A stretch of 40,387 nucleotides of DNA from Bacteroidales bacterium (GTDB lineage: Bacteria > Bacteroidota > Bacteroidia > Bacteroidales > UBA7960). Below the pieces are notes generated by a model that worked only from the letters and a program-made list of their open reading frames with translations, had not been told where the DNA came from and did not search any database. The translations under genes and the position numbers were made by a program. Location: NCBI GenBank assembly GCA_003559475.1, contig PWLF01000252.1, forward strand, positions 1 to 40,387. The letters are read 5' to 3'. Positions 25,531-35,646 of the stretch are shown one piece after another (positions within the stretch are counted from its first letter, which is position 1; every line of letters starts with the position of its first letter).

Positions 25531-28374
25531 ATGGATTTTATTGAGAATATTGAAAAATTAGATGCCCGAAAATACATAATTATTAAAGGTGCAAGGGTTC
25601 ATAATCTAAAAAATGTTGATGTAGCTGTTGAAAGAAATAAATTAGTTGTTATTACAGGTCTTTCAGGTTCAGGAAAATCATCCCTTGCTTTTGACACTCT
25701 GTATGCTGAAGGTCAAAGAAGATATGTAGAAAGCCTCAGCTCCTACGCAAGACAATTCTTAGGGCGAATGGATAAACCCGATGTAGATTATATAAAGGGG
25801 GTATCCCCGGCTATCGCTATTAATCAAAAAATAAATTCGCAAAATCCACGATCAACAGTCGGAACCTCAACTGAAATTTATGAATATCTTAAACTAATGT
25901 ATGCTAAAATCGGAAGAACATTCTCCCCTGTTTCCGGTAAAGAAGTCAAACGACACACTATCTCTAATGTAGTAGATTATATTACTAAACTTAAAACAGA
26001 TTCTATAGTTATAATATTTGCACCCTTGGAGATAAGAAATGGCAGAACACTTGAAAAGCAACTTAAAATTTTATTACAACAAGGTTTTGTAAGAGTTTTA
26101 ATCAATGATAAAATTTATCGCATAGAAGAAATTATTAAAGATGCACAAAAAATAACAATAAAGTCAACACCTGCTGTTGTAATAGACAGGGTCACTATTA
26201 GCAATCAACAAAACAGTGATACAAGTACCAGGATTGCCGATAGTGTTCAAACTGCATTTTTTGAAGGTGATGGGAGGTGTATTGTTGGTATTGAGAGTAA
26301 TGGTAAAAAGGAGACAGTTGATTTTTCTAATAAATTTGAACGTGATGGAATTAATTTTGAAAAACCATCTGCTAACTTTTTTGCTTTTAATAATCCTTAT
26401 GGCGCTTGCAAAACATGTGAAGGTTTTGGAAGCATCATCGGCATTGATGAAGACCTTGTTATACCAAATAAAAACTTGTCAATATATGATGGAGCTATAG
26501 CTTGTTGGAAAGGCGAAAAGATGAGCAAATGGAAGGATAAAGTAATTAATCAAGCATATAAATTTGATTTTCCAATACATAAGCCTTACAAAGAACTATC
26601 ACAAGAACAAATAGATACTCTCTGGAATGGAAATAGTTATTTTAAAGGGATAAATGATTTTTTTAAAAAGCTTGAAGAGAAATCCTATAAAATTCAAAAC
26701 AGGGTTATGCTTTCAAGGTATCGCGGAAAAACTGTTTGCCCTGATTGCAAAGGAACAAGGTTGAGGAAAGATGCAAGCTATGTTAAAGTTGCCGGAAAGT
26801 CAATTACAGAGCTTGTTTTGATGCCGGTTGATAAACTCAAAGATTTTTTTATCAATATCAAATTAGAAGAGCAGGATAAAAAAATTGCAGAAAGACTATT
26901 AACAGAAATAATCAATCGTCTTGTTTATCTTGATAATGTCGGACTTGGATATTTAACGCTTAACCGATTATCGGGAACATTGAGCGGCGGGGAATCACAA
27001 AGAATAAGCCTTGCTACATCGCTTGGCAGTAATCTAACCAACTCTTTATATATTTTAGATGAGCCAAGTATCGGCTTGCATCCGCGCGATATCCAAAAGC
27101 TAATAAAAGTTCTGACAAAATTGAGAGACCTTGGAAATACAGTTATCGTTGTTGAACACGAAGAAGAAATAGTAAACGCCGCCGACCAAATAATAGATAT
27201 AGGTCCTAATGCCGGCACAAACGGTGGAGAAATAATGTTTCAAGGATCATATAAAGAGCTTTTAAAAAATAATAAAAGCTATACTGCAAAATATTTGAAC
27301 AGGGAATTAAAAATTAATATCCCATCACAAAAAAGAAAATGGAAAGAGTTTATAGAACTTAAAGGCGTTAGGCATAATAATCTGAAAAATTTTGATATAA
27401 AGATACCCATTAACGTAATGGTAGCTGTAACCGGCGTTAGTGGCTCCGGCAAAACATCACTTATCAAAGATATTTTTTATCCTGCTTTGAAAAAAATACA
27501 TGGTGGTTATGCCGGCAAAACCGGAGCTTTTAGCAGTATAGAAGGAGACTATAATTCAATATCAGAGGTGCATATTGTTGATCAAAATCCGATTGGACGC
27601 TCTTCAAGATCTAATCCTGTTACATATTTAAAAGTTTATGATGAAATAAGAAAATTGTTTGCTAATCAACCCCTTTCAAAAACCCGCGGATATAAACCGG
27701 GATTTTTTTCCTTTAATATTGAAGGAGGTCGCTGCCCTGACTGCCAAGGAGAAGGAGAAGTTGAAATTGAAATGCAGTTTATGGCAAACATAAAATTAAT
27801 TTGTGAAACATGTAAAGGAAAAAGATTTAAAGATGAAGTGTTGGATGTGAATTTTAAAGGATTGAATATAAGCGATATTTTAGAACTTACAATTGATGAA
27901 GCTGTTGATTTCTATTCAAAATATATAAAAGAAGAAAGTTTAGCAAAAAAAATTATTGAAAAACTTCAGCCATTGCAGGATGTGGGTATGGGTTATATAA
28001 AAATGGGACAGTCTTCAAGCACATTTAGCGGAGGAGAAGCTCAACGTATTAAATTAGCCTATTTCCTATCCAAAGGTATATCTCAAAACAAATCACTTTT
28101 TATATTTGATGAGCCAACCACAGGTCTGCATTTCCATGATATTAAAAAGTTGCTTGATTCATTTGAGGCATTGATGGAAAACGGACACTCGCTAATTGTT
28201 ATTGAGCATAATCCGGAGGTTATTAAAACTTCTGACTGGATAATTGACCTGGGACCGGAAGGGGGCTTAAAAGGAGGAGAACTTGTCTTTGAAGGATTGC
28301 CTGATGATATTGTTAAATCAGAAAAATCTTATACAGGAAAATATTTAAAAAAGCATTTTAAAAACTATTTATAG
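25531..28374 (+). CDS. uvrA: UvrABC system protein A (excinuclease ATPase)
   Basis: Two P-loops (GLSGSGKSSLAFDTLYAEGQRRYVESLSSYARQFLGRMDKPDVD; GVSGSGKTSLIKDIFYPAL), CPDCKG/CPDCQGEGEV zinc motifs, LSGGESQRISLA, FSGGEAQRIKLA. Confidence 0.97.
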   Translation: MDFIENIEKLDARKYIIIKGARVHNLKNVDVAVERNKLVVITGLSGSGKSSLAFDTLYAEGQRRYVESLSSYARQFLGRMDKPDVDYIKGVSPAIAINQKINSQNPRSTVGTSTEIYEYLKLMYAKIGRTFSPVSGKEVKRHTISNVVDYITKLKTDSIVIIFAPLEIRNGRTLEKQLKILLQQGFVRVLINDKIYRIEEIIKDAQKITIKSTPAVVIDRVTISNQQNSDTSTRIADSVQTAFFEGDGRCIVGIESNGKKETVDFSNKFERDGINFEKPSANFFAFNNPYGACKTCEGFGSIIGIDEDLVIPNKNLSIYDGAIACWKGEKMSKWKDKVINQAYKFDFPIHKPYKELSQEQIDTLWNGNSYFKGINDFFKKLEEKSYKIQNRVMLSRYRGKTVCPDCKGTRLRKDASYVKVAGKSITELVLMPVDKLKDFFINIKLEEQDKKIAERLLTEIINRLVYLDNVGLGYLTLNRLSGTLSGGESQRISLATSLGSNLTNSLYILDEPSIGLHPRDIQKLIKVLTKLRDLGNTVIVVEHEEEIVNAADQIIDIGPNAGTNGGEIMFQGSYKELLKNNKSYTAKYLNRELKINIPSQKRKWKEFIELKGVRHNNLKNFDIKIPINVMVAVTGVSGSGKTSLIKDIFYPALKKIHGGYAGKTGAFSSIEGDYNSISEVHIVDQNPIGRSSRSNPVTYLKVYDEIRKLFANQPLSKTRGYKPGFFSFNIEGGRCPDCQGEGEVEIEMQFMANIKLICETCKGKRFKDEVLDVNFKGLNISDILELTIDEAVDFYSKYIKEESLAKKIIEKLQPLQDVGMGYIKMGQSSSTFSGGEAQRIKLAYFLSKGISQNKSLFIFDEPTTGLHFHDIKKLLDSFEALMENGHSLIVIEHNPEVIKTSDWIIDLGPEGGLKGGELVFEGLPDDIVKSEKSYTGKYLKKHFKNYL

Positions 28375-28429
28375 ATTATTATTTTGCAGATTTAAATCAT
28401 ATAGTAATTGCAAGATATTCAATTTTCTA

Positions 28430-28437
28430 TAACTTTG
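28430..28437 (+). promoter_or_regulatory. -7 element TAACTTTG with TTG 19 nt upstream (dapD promoter)
   Basis: TTG(28408-28410)-N19-TAACTTTG. Confidence 0.5.
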
Positions 28438-28478
28438 TTGAAAATTAAGAGAAGTGTTTAATAAAAAAACTGTTATTT

Positions 28479-29294
28479 ATGAAAGAGATTGAAATTAGTG
28501 TAAATGAAGCCTGGAATAATACTGACTTGTTAAAAGAAAAAACCTATGTTGAAAAGATAAAAGAAGTCATTAGTCTTCTTGACCAAGGCAAATTGCGTGT
28601 TGCATCGCCTTCTTCTGATGGTTGGATAGTTAATGAGTGGGTTAAGAAAGCCGTTGTTATGTATTTTCGCATTGCAGAGATGCAGACCTTAAAAGAAGGA
28701 ATTTTTGAGTTTCATGATAAAATACCATTAAAAGGGAATTACTCTGAAAAGGGAGTTCGTGTTGTTCCTCACGCAATATCACGCTATGGTTCATATTTAG
28801 CAAAAGGAGTTATAATGATGCCTTCGTATGTTAACATTGGAGCTTACGTTGACAGTGGAACTATGGTAGATACCTGGGCAACTGTCGGGTCATGTGCTCA
28901 AATAGGCAAGAATGTTCATTTAAGTGGTGGAGTTGGTATAGGAGGTGTTCTTGAACCATTGCAAGCAGCACCGGTTATTATTGAAGATGGTTGTTTTGTC
29001 GGGTCGCGGTCAATAGTAGTAGAGGGGGCGAAAATTGGCAAAGAAGCAGTCTTAGGTGCTAATGTTGTTATCACAAAATCAACGAAAATTATAGATGTTA
29101 CTCAAAGTGAGCCTATATATTATAACGCCGAAGTTCCTCCGAGAAAAGTTGTAATCCCGGGCTCATATACAAAAAAGTTTGCTGCAGGTGAATTTCAAGT
29201 TCCTTGCGCACTTATTATCGGAGAAAGAAAAGAGTCAACCGACCTAAAAACCTCACTGAATGACGCATTAAGAGAATTTGGAGTGGCAGTATAA
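28479..29294 (+). CDS. dapD: 2,3,4,5-tetrahydropyridine-2,6-dicarboxylate N-succinyltransferase
   Basis: Left-handed beta-helix hexapeptides: GVIMMPSYVNIGAYVDSGTMVDTWATVGSCAQIGKNVHLSGGVGIGGVLEPLQAAPVIIEDGCFVGSRSIVVEG. Confidence 0.95.
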   Translation: MKEIEISVNEAWNNTDLLKEKTYVEKIKEVISLLDQGKLRVASPSSDGWIVNEWVKKAVVMYFRIAEMQTLKEGIFEFHDKIPLKGNYSEKGVRVVPHAISRYGSYLAKGVIMMPSYVNIGAYVDSGTMVDTWATVGSCAQIGKNVHLSGGVGIGGVLEPLQAAPVIIEDGCFVGSRSIVVEGAKIGKEAVLGANVVITKSTKIIDVTQSEPIYYNAEVPPRKVVIPGSYTKKFAAGEFQVPCALIIGERKESTDLKTSLNDALREFGVAV

Positions 29295-29394
29295 AATATA
29301 TATTTGATTTTTGAAAGATTATATTCAAAAATTTGCGAAATATCAATAAGTTATGTTTGAATAAAACTGTTTTAAATTTCAGATTTAGTAAAAA

Positions 29395-30486
29395 ATGAAA
29401 ATTTTATTTATTCATACGATAGGAAAAAATAAATATGGCGGAGGGGAAAGATGGGTTGTAAATGCTGCGGCTGCTTTAAAAAACAGAGGGCACGAGGTTT
29501 TTGTAGGTAGCAAAAAAAACTCAAAAATACTTAAGGAAGCTTCTGAAAAAGGTGTTAATACAGTTAACTTCAATATACTTAGCGATTTAAGTATATATAT
29601 GGCTATCAAAATATCGCGATTTCTAAAAAAACACAAAATTGATGTTGTTATAAGCAAAAGACGAGATTTGGCTGTTTCAGGGATGGCTGCCAAATTGGGA
29701 ACACATCCTGTAGTTTTGGTAAGAAGCGGCTCACCACCGCAACGAAGTATAAAAAAGCACCTTTTTATTATTGAAAAATTTTCTGATGGAATTATTACTA
29801 ATACCAAAACCATTAAAGATTTTTACTACCTAAAAGGATTAAACAAAAAAATTGATATAAATGTCATTTATAATGGATTAAATATTAATGATTCTGTGAA
29901 GGCTAAAAATTTTAAAGAAGATTTTGGTGAGAAAAAAATTATACTTAGTGTTGGCAGATTATCAGCAGAAAAAGGCTATAATTATCTTCTGGAAGCAGCT
30001 TCGATATTAAAAGAAAAGAGAAATGACCTGATTTTTTATATTGTCGGAGATGGAAAGCTTAAAGAAAAACTTCTTTATCATGTTGATAAAAATAAGTTGA
30101 ATGACATTGTTTATTTTGCAGGATATAAAGAACCGATAACCCCACATTTAAAAGGATGTGATATTTTTGTGCTTCCATCATTGTATGAAGGTATGCCAAA
30201 TTCAGCTATGGAAGCTATGGCTTATGGGAAACCGGTTATTATGACTAAGGTAAATGGAGCAGAAGAACTGTCGGATAACGGCAAGCATGCTTTTTTGATA
30301 CCACCGAAAGACCACAATGCCATTGCAAATGCAATATTAAGTGTTTTAAATGACAAAGAAAAAAGTGAAAAAGTTGCAGAAGACGCAAAAAGTTTTGTGC
30401 GAAGTAAATTTACAATGAGTTGTATGACAGATAATTTAGAAAATTTAATCATAAATAAATATAACGCTAAGAAAAAAAATAAATAA
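29395..30486 (+). CDS. Glycosyltransferase family 4 protein
   Basis: KILFIHTIGKNKYGGGERWVVNAAAALKNRGHEVFVGS; ILSVGRLSAEKGYNYLLEAA; FVLPSLYEGMPNSAMEAMAYGKPVIMTKVNGAEELSDNG. Confidence 0.92.
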   Translation: MKILFIHTIGKNKYGGGERWVVNAAAALKNRGHEVFVGSKKNSKILKEASEKGVNTVNFNILSDLSIYMAIKISRFLKKHKIDVVISKRRDLAVSGMAAKLGTHPVVLVRSGSPPQRSIKKHLFIIEKFSDGIITNTKTIKDFYYLKGLNKKIDINVIYNGLNINDSVKAKNFKEDFGEKKIILSVGRLSAEKGYNYLLEAASILKEKRNDLIFYIVGDGKLKEKLLYHVDKNKLNDIVYFAGYKEPITPHLKGCDIFVLPSLYEGMPNSAMEAMAYGKPVIMTKVNGAEELSDNGKHAFLIPPKDHNAIANAILSVLNDKEKSEKVAEDAKSFVRSKFTMSCMTDNLENLIINKYNAKKKNK

Positions 30487-30496
30487 TAATTTACAG

Positions 30497-30916
30497 ATGA
30501 TAATTACAGGCAAACATGTTCATGGTATAGGGGGAGCTAAAAGATCGGTCAAAAGACAAAAACAAAAATTTGCAAAACTTGGCTTGCTCGGGGCAGAAAG
30601 TTTTTATGATGGTACAATTAACCTGAATACCTTGCCAAAAAAGTATAAAGTAATTAACTATGATTATTTTTTTAAAGATGTAGTTCATCGTTTTTTTCCA
30701 ACAATAAAAAAAGAGAGTTTTGGATTTATAGAAATTATCGAACTTGAGCATTGTAATAAGAAGTATGATAATTGGGGATATATTTATTTTCCCCAAAAAA
30801 GTCCCCATATAGGGAAGCCGGGATTTTTTGAGTTAATTGGCAGGAAAATAGACTCCTTTAATTATAATGACAGCTTTAAGCTAACTATAAAAGATGGTTT
30901 GATAAAAGAGATTTAA
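30497..30916 (+). CDS. Small protein resembling the DUF120 / archaeal CTP-dependent riboflavin kinase fold
   Basis: N-terminal IITGKHVHGIGGAK (G-x-V-x-G-x-G-like), LGLLGAESFYDGTINLNTLP (pyxGTLNl-like), GYIYFPQKSPHIGKPGFFELIG (vPxxsxHxxxxiEliAP-like). Confidence 0.5.
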   Translation: MIITGKHVHGIGGAKRSVKRQKQKFAKLGLLGAESFYDGTINLNTLPKKYKVINYDYFFKDVVHRFFPTIKKESFGFIEIIELEHCNKKYDNWGYIYFPQKSPHIGKPGFFELIGRKIDSFNYNDSFKLTIKDGLIKEI

Positions 30917-30918
30917 GA

Positions 30919-32541
30919 TTAATTTTTATTGATATTCTTTTCAGAAAAGTTCTTTTCTTTTTCAAGGCTTTTAGGATAAATAAAGCAGAAAAATAAGGTA
31001 AAGAATACAAATAAAGTTTGCCCATATTGTGCTTCTATAGGATTATTGCCTAACATATTAGCTGCAAATGCGACTAAAAACACATTAAATGCTAAGAATT
31101 TATATGCTTTACTTTTAATTATTGTATATGTGTATAAAGCAATAAACGCTATTAATCCTATTACTCCCAGTCGAATTAAATAAACCAGATATTGGTTATG
31201 AGGTTTTTTTTCGTATCCACGTAATCCGGATTGATTATTTTCAAGACCAAAAACAACGGCATTATAAATTTCCCCTGTACCCCATCCAATTATAGGTCTT
31301 TCTTGAAATGCATTAAAAGATCCCTTCCAGAGATCTACTCTTTGAGTTAATGTACTTGGCATAGGGTCATTGGTATTTCGATAATCATGAATTCCCGACA
31401 TAGTGTGATGTATCCTTGCCAATATCCCGGGCCAATTTTTATACAAATGATTAGTTATTCCATTTTCTATTGCAGAAATATCATCATCATTTAGCATATA
31501 AACATGCTCTTTATCCTTTTTTAATAATCCTTTAGATGACATGTATCTAAATAGAACATCTCTTAAATTAGTACCTGCATGAGTTTTACCAAAATACTTA
31601 AGTTCGCTCCTCTCCTCCCATGCTTTTTTTAGTTCTTCTTCTGCAATATTAATATATACCAGATTGCCATTCTCGCGAAGGGGGTTGCTTAAATCATGAA
31701 AATATGGAGTCCCTGCTTTGGTATATTTTTCTATTAAAAAAGCGTCTTCATCATTTTTATCATAATAAGTTATATTGTACATGTATATTATACCCCATAC
31801 TGAAATAATTGAAAATCCTACAAATAGTAGTCCTAAAACAGATTTTAAAACTATGCTTTTATTATATATAATTACATATACTGTTAAAAATGCCATTACA
31901 AAAAATAATGATATTAATCCTGATAACGATCTTAACATTAACAAAAATATTATCATCCATATTGACAAAAGAATAGATATAAAAAACCAATATTTTTTAT
32001 CAGATATTTGTTTGACAAGCCATGGCAAGAAAAATGCTGCCATTATCAACATAATACTAACATATAAATGAGAAGCAAAAAGGGTTAAATCTCGAAAACC
32101 AATATTAGTATAATACAATTGCAAGAAAAGACCAATAAAAGAAACTAGCAAAACACTGCCAATAAAGAAAAACAAAACCATTCTGCTTTTTTTGATGTCT
32201 AATGCCGGAGATGTGACAATAATAAGGGTTAAAGTTAAAATCGGCAGATTAGTTTTAAGTACAGAACTAACACCCATCGAAGGGTTTGAAGACCATGCCA
32301 ATCCTATAACTGAAAGAAAGAAAATTGATATAAAAGCAAGTGCAGCTTTATTATTAAAGAGAATACTAAATTTCTTCTTGAATTGACCTTCGGCTAACCA
32401 ATTTGCTCCTAAAAGTATCTGTGCTATACTTATACCCGTTCTTGAAGTAGGCATAGAAATTACCAGCAAACATAAGCCGATAAAATATATCCATAAATGA
32501 ATTGATTGTCTTGAAAAAAAAGATTCTTTTACCTTATCCAT
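30919..32541 (-). CDS. O-antigen ligase/polymerase family multi-TM protein
   Basis: Multiple TM helices; NAFQERPIIGWGTGEIYNAV...KKPHNQYLVYLIRLGVIGLIAF motif typical of Wzy_C/O-antigen ligase. Confidence 0.88.
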   Translation of the reverse strand: MDKVKESFFSRQSIHLWIYFIGLCLLVISMPTSRTGISIAQILLGANWLAEGQFKKKFSILFNNKAALAFISIFFLSVIGLAWSSNPSMGVSSVLKTNLPILTLTLIIVTSPALDIKKSRMVLFFFIGSVLLVSFIGLFLQLYYTNIGFRDLTLFASHLYVSIMLIMAAFFLPWLVKQISDKKYWFFISILLSIWMIIFLLMLRSLSGLISLFFVMAFLTVYVIIYNKSIVLKSVLGLLFVGFSIISVWGIIYMYNITYYDKNDEDAFLIEKYTKAGTPYFHDLSNPLRENGNLVYINIAEEELKKAWEERSELKYFGKTHAGTNLRDVLFRYMSSKGLLKKDKEHVYMLNDDDISAIENGITNHLYKNWPGILARIHHTMSGIHDYRNTNDPMPSTLTQRVDLWKGSFNAFQERPIIGWGTGEIYNAVVFGLENNQSGLRGYEKKPHNQYLVYLIRLGVIGLIAFIALYTYTIIKSKAYKFLAFNVFLVAFAANMLGNNPIEAQYGQTLFVFFTLFFCFIYPKSLEKEKNFSEKNINKN

Positions 32542-32562
32542 TCTTTTTAATTACTTGAACTG

Positions 32563-32570
32563 CAAAGATA
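32563..32570 (-). promoter_or_regulatory. -7-like element TATCTTTG (minus) upstream of the O-antigen ligase gene
   Basis: Plus-strand CAAAGATA 21 nt upstream of the start codon. Confidence 0.4.
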
Positions 32571-32708
32571 TGACATTAATTTTAAAAAAAAATATTTTTT
32601 TTGATTTTATACATAGCAACATTTTTCTCTAACCTACCCCAAATTAGTCATTAGAAATGTCAAAGATACAACCATTTATATTTTCAGATATATTAAAAAT
32701 ATAAAATA

Positions 32709-32736
32709 AGGAAGTCGACTTTAGAACTAACTTCCT
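32709..32736 (-). terminator. Hairpin downstream of 32757..34364
   Basis: AGGAAGT (32709-32715) / ACTTCCT (32730-32736); on the minus strand followed by TATTTTATATTTTT. Confidence 0.5.
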
Positions 32737-32756
32737 AAATAAAATAGTATTTTAAA

Positions 32757-34364
32757 TCAGTATGGGTTAATAATCCTATACTCCCCTACCTTCTCTTGAT
32801 CTGTCATATCTTCAAATTCAGGGTTCAGTATTCTTTTTTGATAAACACTTTTAGCAATAGACAAAAGTTTTACCACATTTGCTGCTCTGCCATTATCATC
32901 TTCTTCAATCCATTTTACAGGCTTATAAAAAAAATAGTCATCTCCCCATTCCGACAAGTAATTAACCAAAGCCAAAGCAAGCCATCGCTCTTCATGATAT
33001 ACTCCGCTACCATCTATTCGTCTTGATATAGTATTATCATCACGATATATATTTTTTCTATAACTATTTATAAATCTGTTCATTTCTTTTTCATTAAATC
33101 CAATTCCTGTTTTATACGCTTCATAAATAAAGTCCATTGCAAACCTAGCATAATTTATGCCCTCCCAAACTTTATAACCATCCCATTCCCAATATCTCCA
33201 AATATATAAGTCATTTTTTTCATCATATTCCACATGATCCATAAAACAGTTGATTATTTTTTCCACTTTTTCCTTATAATGATATTCTCCCGTAATATTA
33301 TACAATTTAATAGACATTCTGCCAAGTTCTAATATTTTATTCCATGGAAGTGGTCTTTTATTATCTTCAATTTCTCTATCTGAGCCGGAATAATAACCCC
33401 TTTGATTTCCTAAATAAACCCAATCTTTCTCATGGTATTCAATAGCTTTAATAGCAGCTTCTATATATTCATCCGCCTTTTTTTGATAATACTCATTAAG
33501 ATTGTCTTTTTTTATTATCTCTACTAATTCAATTATAGGATTAAATATTAACGCTGTTTTAACCGGTCTAGGTGTTAGTATATTTCCAATAAAATCTTTT
33601 TCTTTGAATTTTGGTAGTTCATCAGAAGATTTCAATACAGTAATCCTTACACTATTATCATCTAAAATAACGCCTTCCTTTTCAAGTCTTAACTCATCAT
33701 ACGTGCGATCAAACTGAACCCTGTCATTCTGTATTCTTATTTTATATGTCCCTTTAGCACTTCCCGGCTTAACTGTTATGTAAGTAACATCATTATCCCT
33801 TCTGAGTTCCCCTATAATTCCCTCATCTTTATCCCATTTCCCATAAGTTAAAACTTCTACTACTTCTTCACCTTTTTTATTTTCTAAAATACTTTTTCCC
33901 CATCCATAACGACTACCTGAACTCCAAATAGGTGGACTTTCCCCATACTTATTAACTCTTCCTGATTTACTGTCTCTTAAGTCCAATGCTTTATCTATAA
34001 CATCAATAACACGATTTAAATAAACAGGATCTTTTGTTGCGGCATACATTATCACTTCACTCTCCAAGTATTTAGATAAAGACCATGCTATTGTAGCACG
34101 TTCTGCATATGGCTCTATACTTGACTCATAACTACTAAATCCACCTTCCCAGTCTTTAGTTAAGAAAAACTTATCATAATATAATCTATTATATGCCCTG
34201 AGATGCTCTTCTAAGTTATTTTCTTTATTATTTATATCTATAGATAAGTTTTTATCATACATGCTATCATTAAAACATGTTGCCGTTGAAAGCATACCAA
34301 ACAATAGAACCTTCATCAATATTGCTAATATAATTATTTTTGTATACTTTTTCACTTTTCCCAT
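32757..34364 (-). CDS. Exported hypothetical protein, alpha/alpha-toroid-like (possible glucuronyl C5-epimerase/polysaccharide-lyase-like fold)
   Basis: Signal peptide; repeated helical segments YAERATIAWSLSKYLESEVIMYAATKDPVYLNRVIDVIDKAL, NKILELGRMSIKLYNITGEYHYKEKVEKIINCFMDHV, WRYWEWDGYKVWEGINYARFAMDFIYEAY. Confidence 0.4.
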   Translation of the reverse strand: MGKVKKYTKIIILAILMKVLLFGMLSTATCFNDSMYDKNLSIDINNKENNLEEHLRAYNRLYYDKFFLTKDWEGGFSSYESSIEPYAERATIAWSLSKYLESEVIMYAATKDPVYLNRVIDVIDKALDLRDSKSGRVNKYGESPPIWSSGSRYGWGKSILENKKGEEVVEVLTYGKWDKDEGIIGELRRDNDVTYITVKPGSAKGTYKIRIQNDRVQFDRTYDELRLEKEGVILDDNSVRITVLKSSDELPKFKEKDFIGNILTPRPVKTALIFNPIIELVEIIKKDNLNEYYQKKADEYIEAAIKAIEYHEKDWVYLGNQRGYYSGSDREIEDNKRPLPWNKILELGRMSIKLYNITGEYHYKEKVEKIINCFMDHVEYDEKNDLYIWRYWEWDGYKVWEGINYARFAMDFIYEAYKTGIGFNEKEMNRFINSYRKNIYRDDNTISRRIDGSGVYHEERWLALALVNYLSEWGDDYFFYKPVKWIEEDDNGRAANVVKLLSIAKSVYQKRILNPEFEDMTDQEKVGEYRIINPY

Positions 34365-34587
34365 ATAAACTCTAAGTTTTATAATTATTATATGTCAGCA
34401 ACTCCGTTTACATCATTAAATAAGCTTTTATTTTAAAAAACCTATAAAAAATTTATTTATTATAATATCTCTTTGAAATCTATAATTCTTTAATTGCCGG
34501 CTTCACACATTTGAAATTTTTCGAATTTATTATAATTTTTTGTATTAAAAGGTTAATTTTATTTTAATCTAAAATCTTTTTTGACAC

Positions 34588-35085
34588 TTAATCCCTGTCC
34601 AGTATTTTTATGCTAATACCTTTTACCGTTTGCCAGCCTTCTTTATCTGTCAAGCTGACAAAAAAATGGTAATCACCGGTATCCACATCGTTGGGGATAA
34701 ATATTGTGTCATTCGCATCATACTTCTTGCTTCCGGATGGTATATCGTAAGTTTCAATAAAAACAAATACGTCTTCTGTTGGTTCTTTTTGAGGATCAAG
34801 TTCACAATGTTCAGGTTGTGTTGAATGTGTATGGTGATCAAAATTGTGATGTATATCAATGCTGTATGCTCCCAACTCATTATTATCGGTAAATGTAGCC
34901 TTAAACACAAAAGCTTCGCCGATATAAACCGTATCACAATTGGCCGGATTATGATTTTCGGCTGACATATCTATAGCAGGAGGGATATCGTCTTTATCCT
35001 CTTTTTCACAAGAAATAATTAATAGTATTAACATTAAAATCAATGTGTGGTATTTATATGTACTCATATTTAATATATTTTGCAT
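34588..35085 (-). CDS. His-rich DUF4625-like lipoprotein
   Basis: LILLIISCEKEDKDDIPPAID lipobox; AYSIDIHHNFDHHTHSTQPEHCEL; GDYHFFVSLTDKEGWQTVKGISIKI. Confidence 0.75.
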   Translation of the reverse strand: MQNILNMSTYKYHTLILMLILLIISCEKEDKDDIPPAIDMSAENHNPANCDTVYIGEAFVFKATFTDNNELGAYSIDIHHNFDHHTHSTQPEHCELDPQKEPTEDVFVFIETYDIPSGSKKYDANDTIFIPNDVDTGDYHFFVSLTDKEGWQTVKGISIKILDRD

Positions 35086-35122
35086 GTTAGTATTAGGTTC
35101 TAATTTTTTATTATCACAAAAC

Positions 35123-35148
35123 CAGGCACTACATGAATATGGTGCCTG
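35123..35148 (-). terminator. Hairpin between the two DUF4625-like genes (attenuator/terminator candidate)
   Basis: CAGGCAC (35123-35129) / GTGCCTG (35142-35148), followed by GTTTTGTG on the minus strand. Confidence 0.45.
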
Positions 35149-35184
35149 ATTTTATGATATTTATTCATTAAACACCACAGCTTT

Positions 35185-35634
35185 TTATTCTTTTTTAATC
35201 TCTAAATCATCATGAATTTCGGCTGTATAACCTTCTTTGTCAATCACCTTAAAGTGAAAATGATATTCCCCGGGTTTAGCATTTTTAGGAATGTCCACAT
35301 GCTTATGAAAATGGGTGTTACGTAATCCCTGGTATTCGTCAAACACAAACTCCATTTCAGTTATCTCATCATCATGTACTATAAGATTTTTGTGATATTT
35401 ATGACTGTGTCCGCATTCATAATGTATATCAACAATAATCTTGTCAATCCGATTTGATGCTTCAACATCTGCCTCAATATGAAGGTCGTTGCCCCTGATT
35501 ACAGTTTTACTGTTGTGATGCCCTATTTCCAAATTTTTAATAATCGGTTTTTTATTGTTGTCATCTTTATCACAGCTGTTTATAGAAATAAATACAACTG
35601 CAAATGCTAATAATAATACTATTTGTTTTTTCAT
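35185..35634 (-). CDS. His-rich DUF4625-like lipoprotein
   Basis: VFISINSCDKDDNNKKPIIKNLEIGHHN lipobox; IVDIHYECGHSHKYHKNLIVHDDE; NTHFHKHVDIPKNAKPGEYHFHFKVIDKEGY. Confidence 0.78.
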   Translation of the reverse strand: MKKQIVLLLAFAVVFISINSCDKDDNNKKPIIKNLEIGHHNSKTVIRGNDLHIEADVEASNRIDKIIVDIHYECGHSHKYHKNLIVHDDEITEMEFVFDEYQGLRNTHFHKHVDIPKNAKPGEYHFHFKVIDKEGYTAEIHDDLEIKKE

Positions 35635-35646
35635 ATTCTTAAATTT

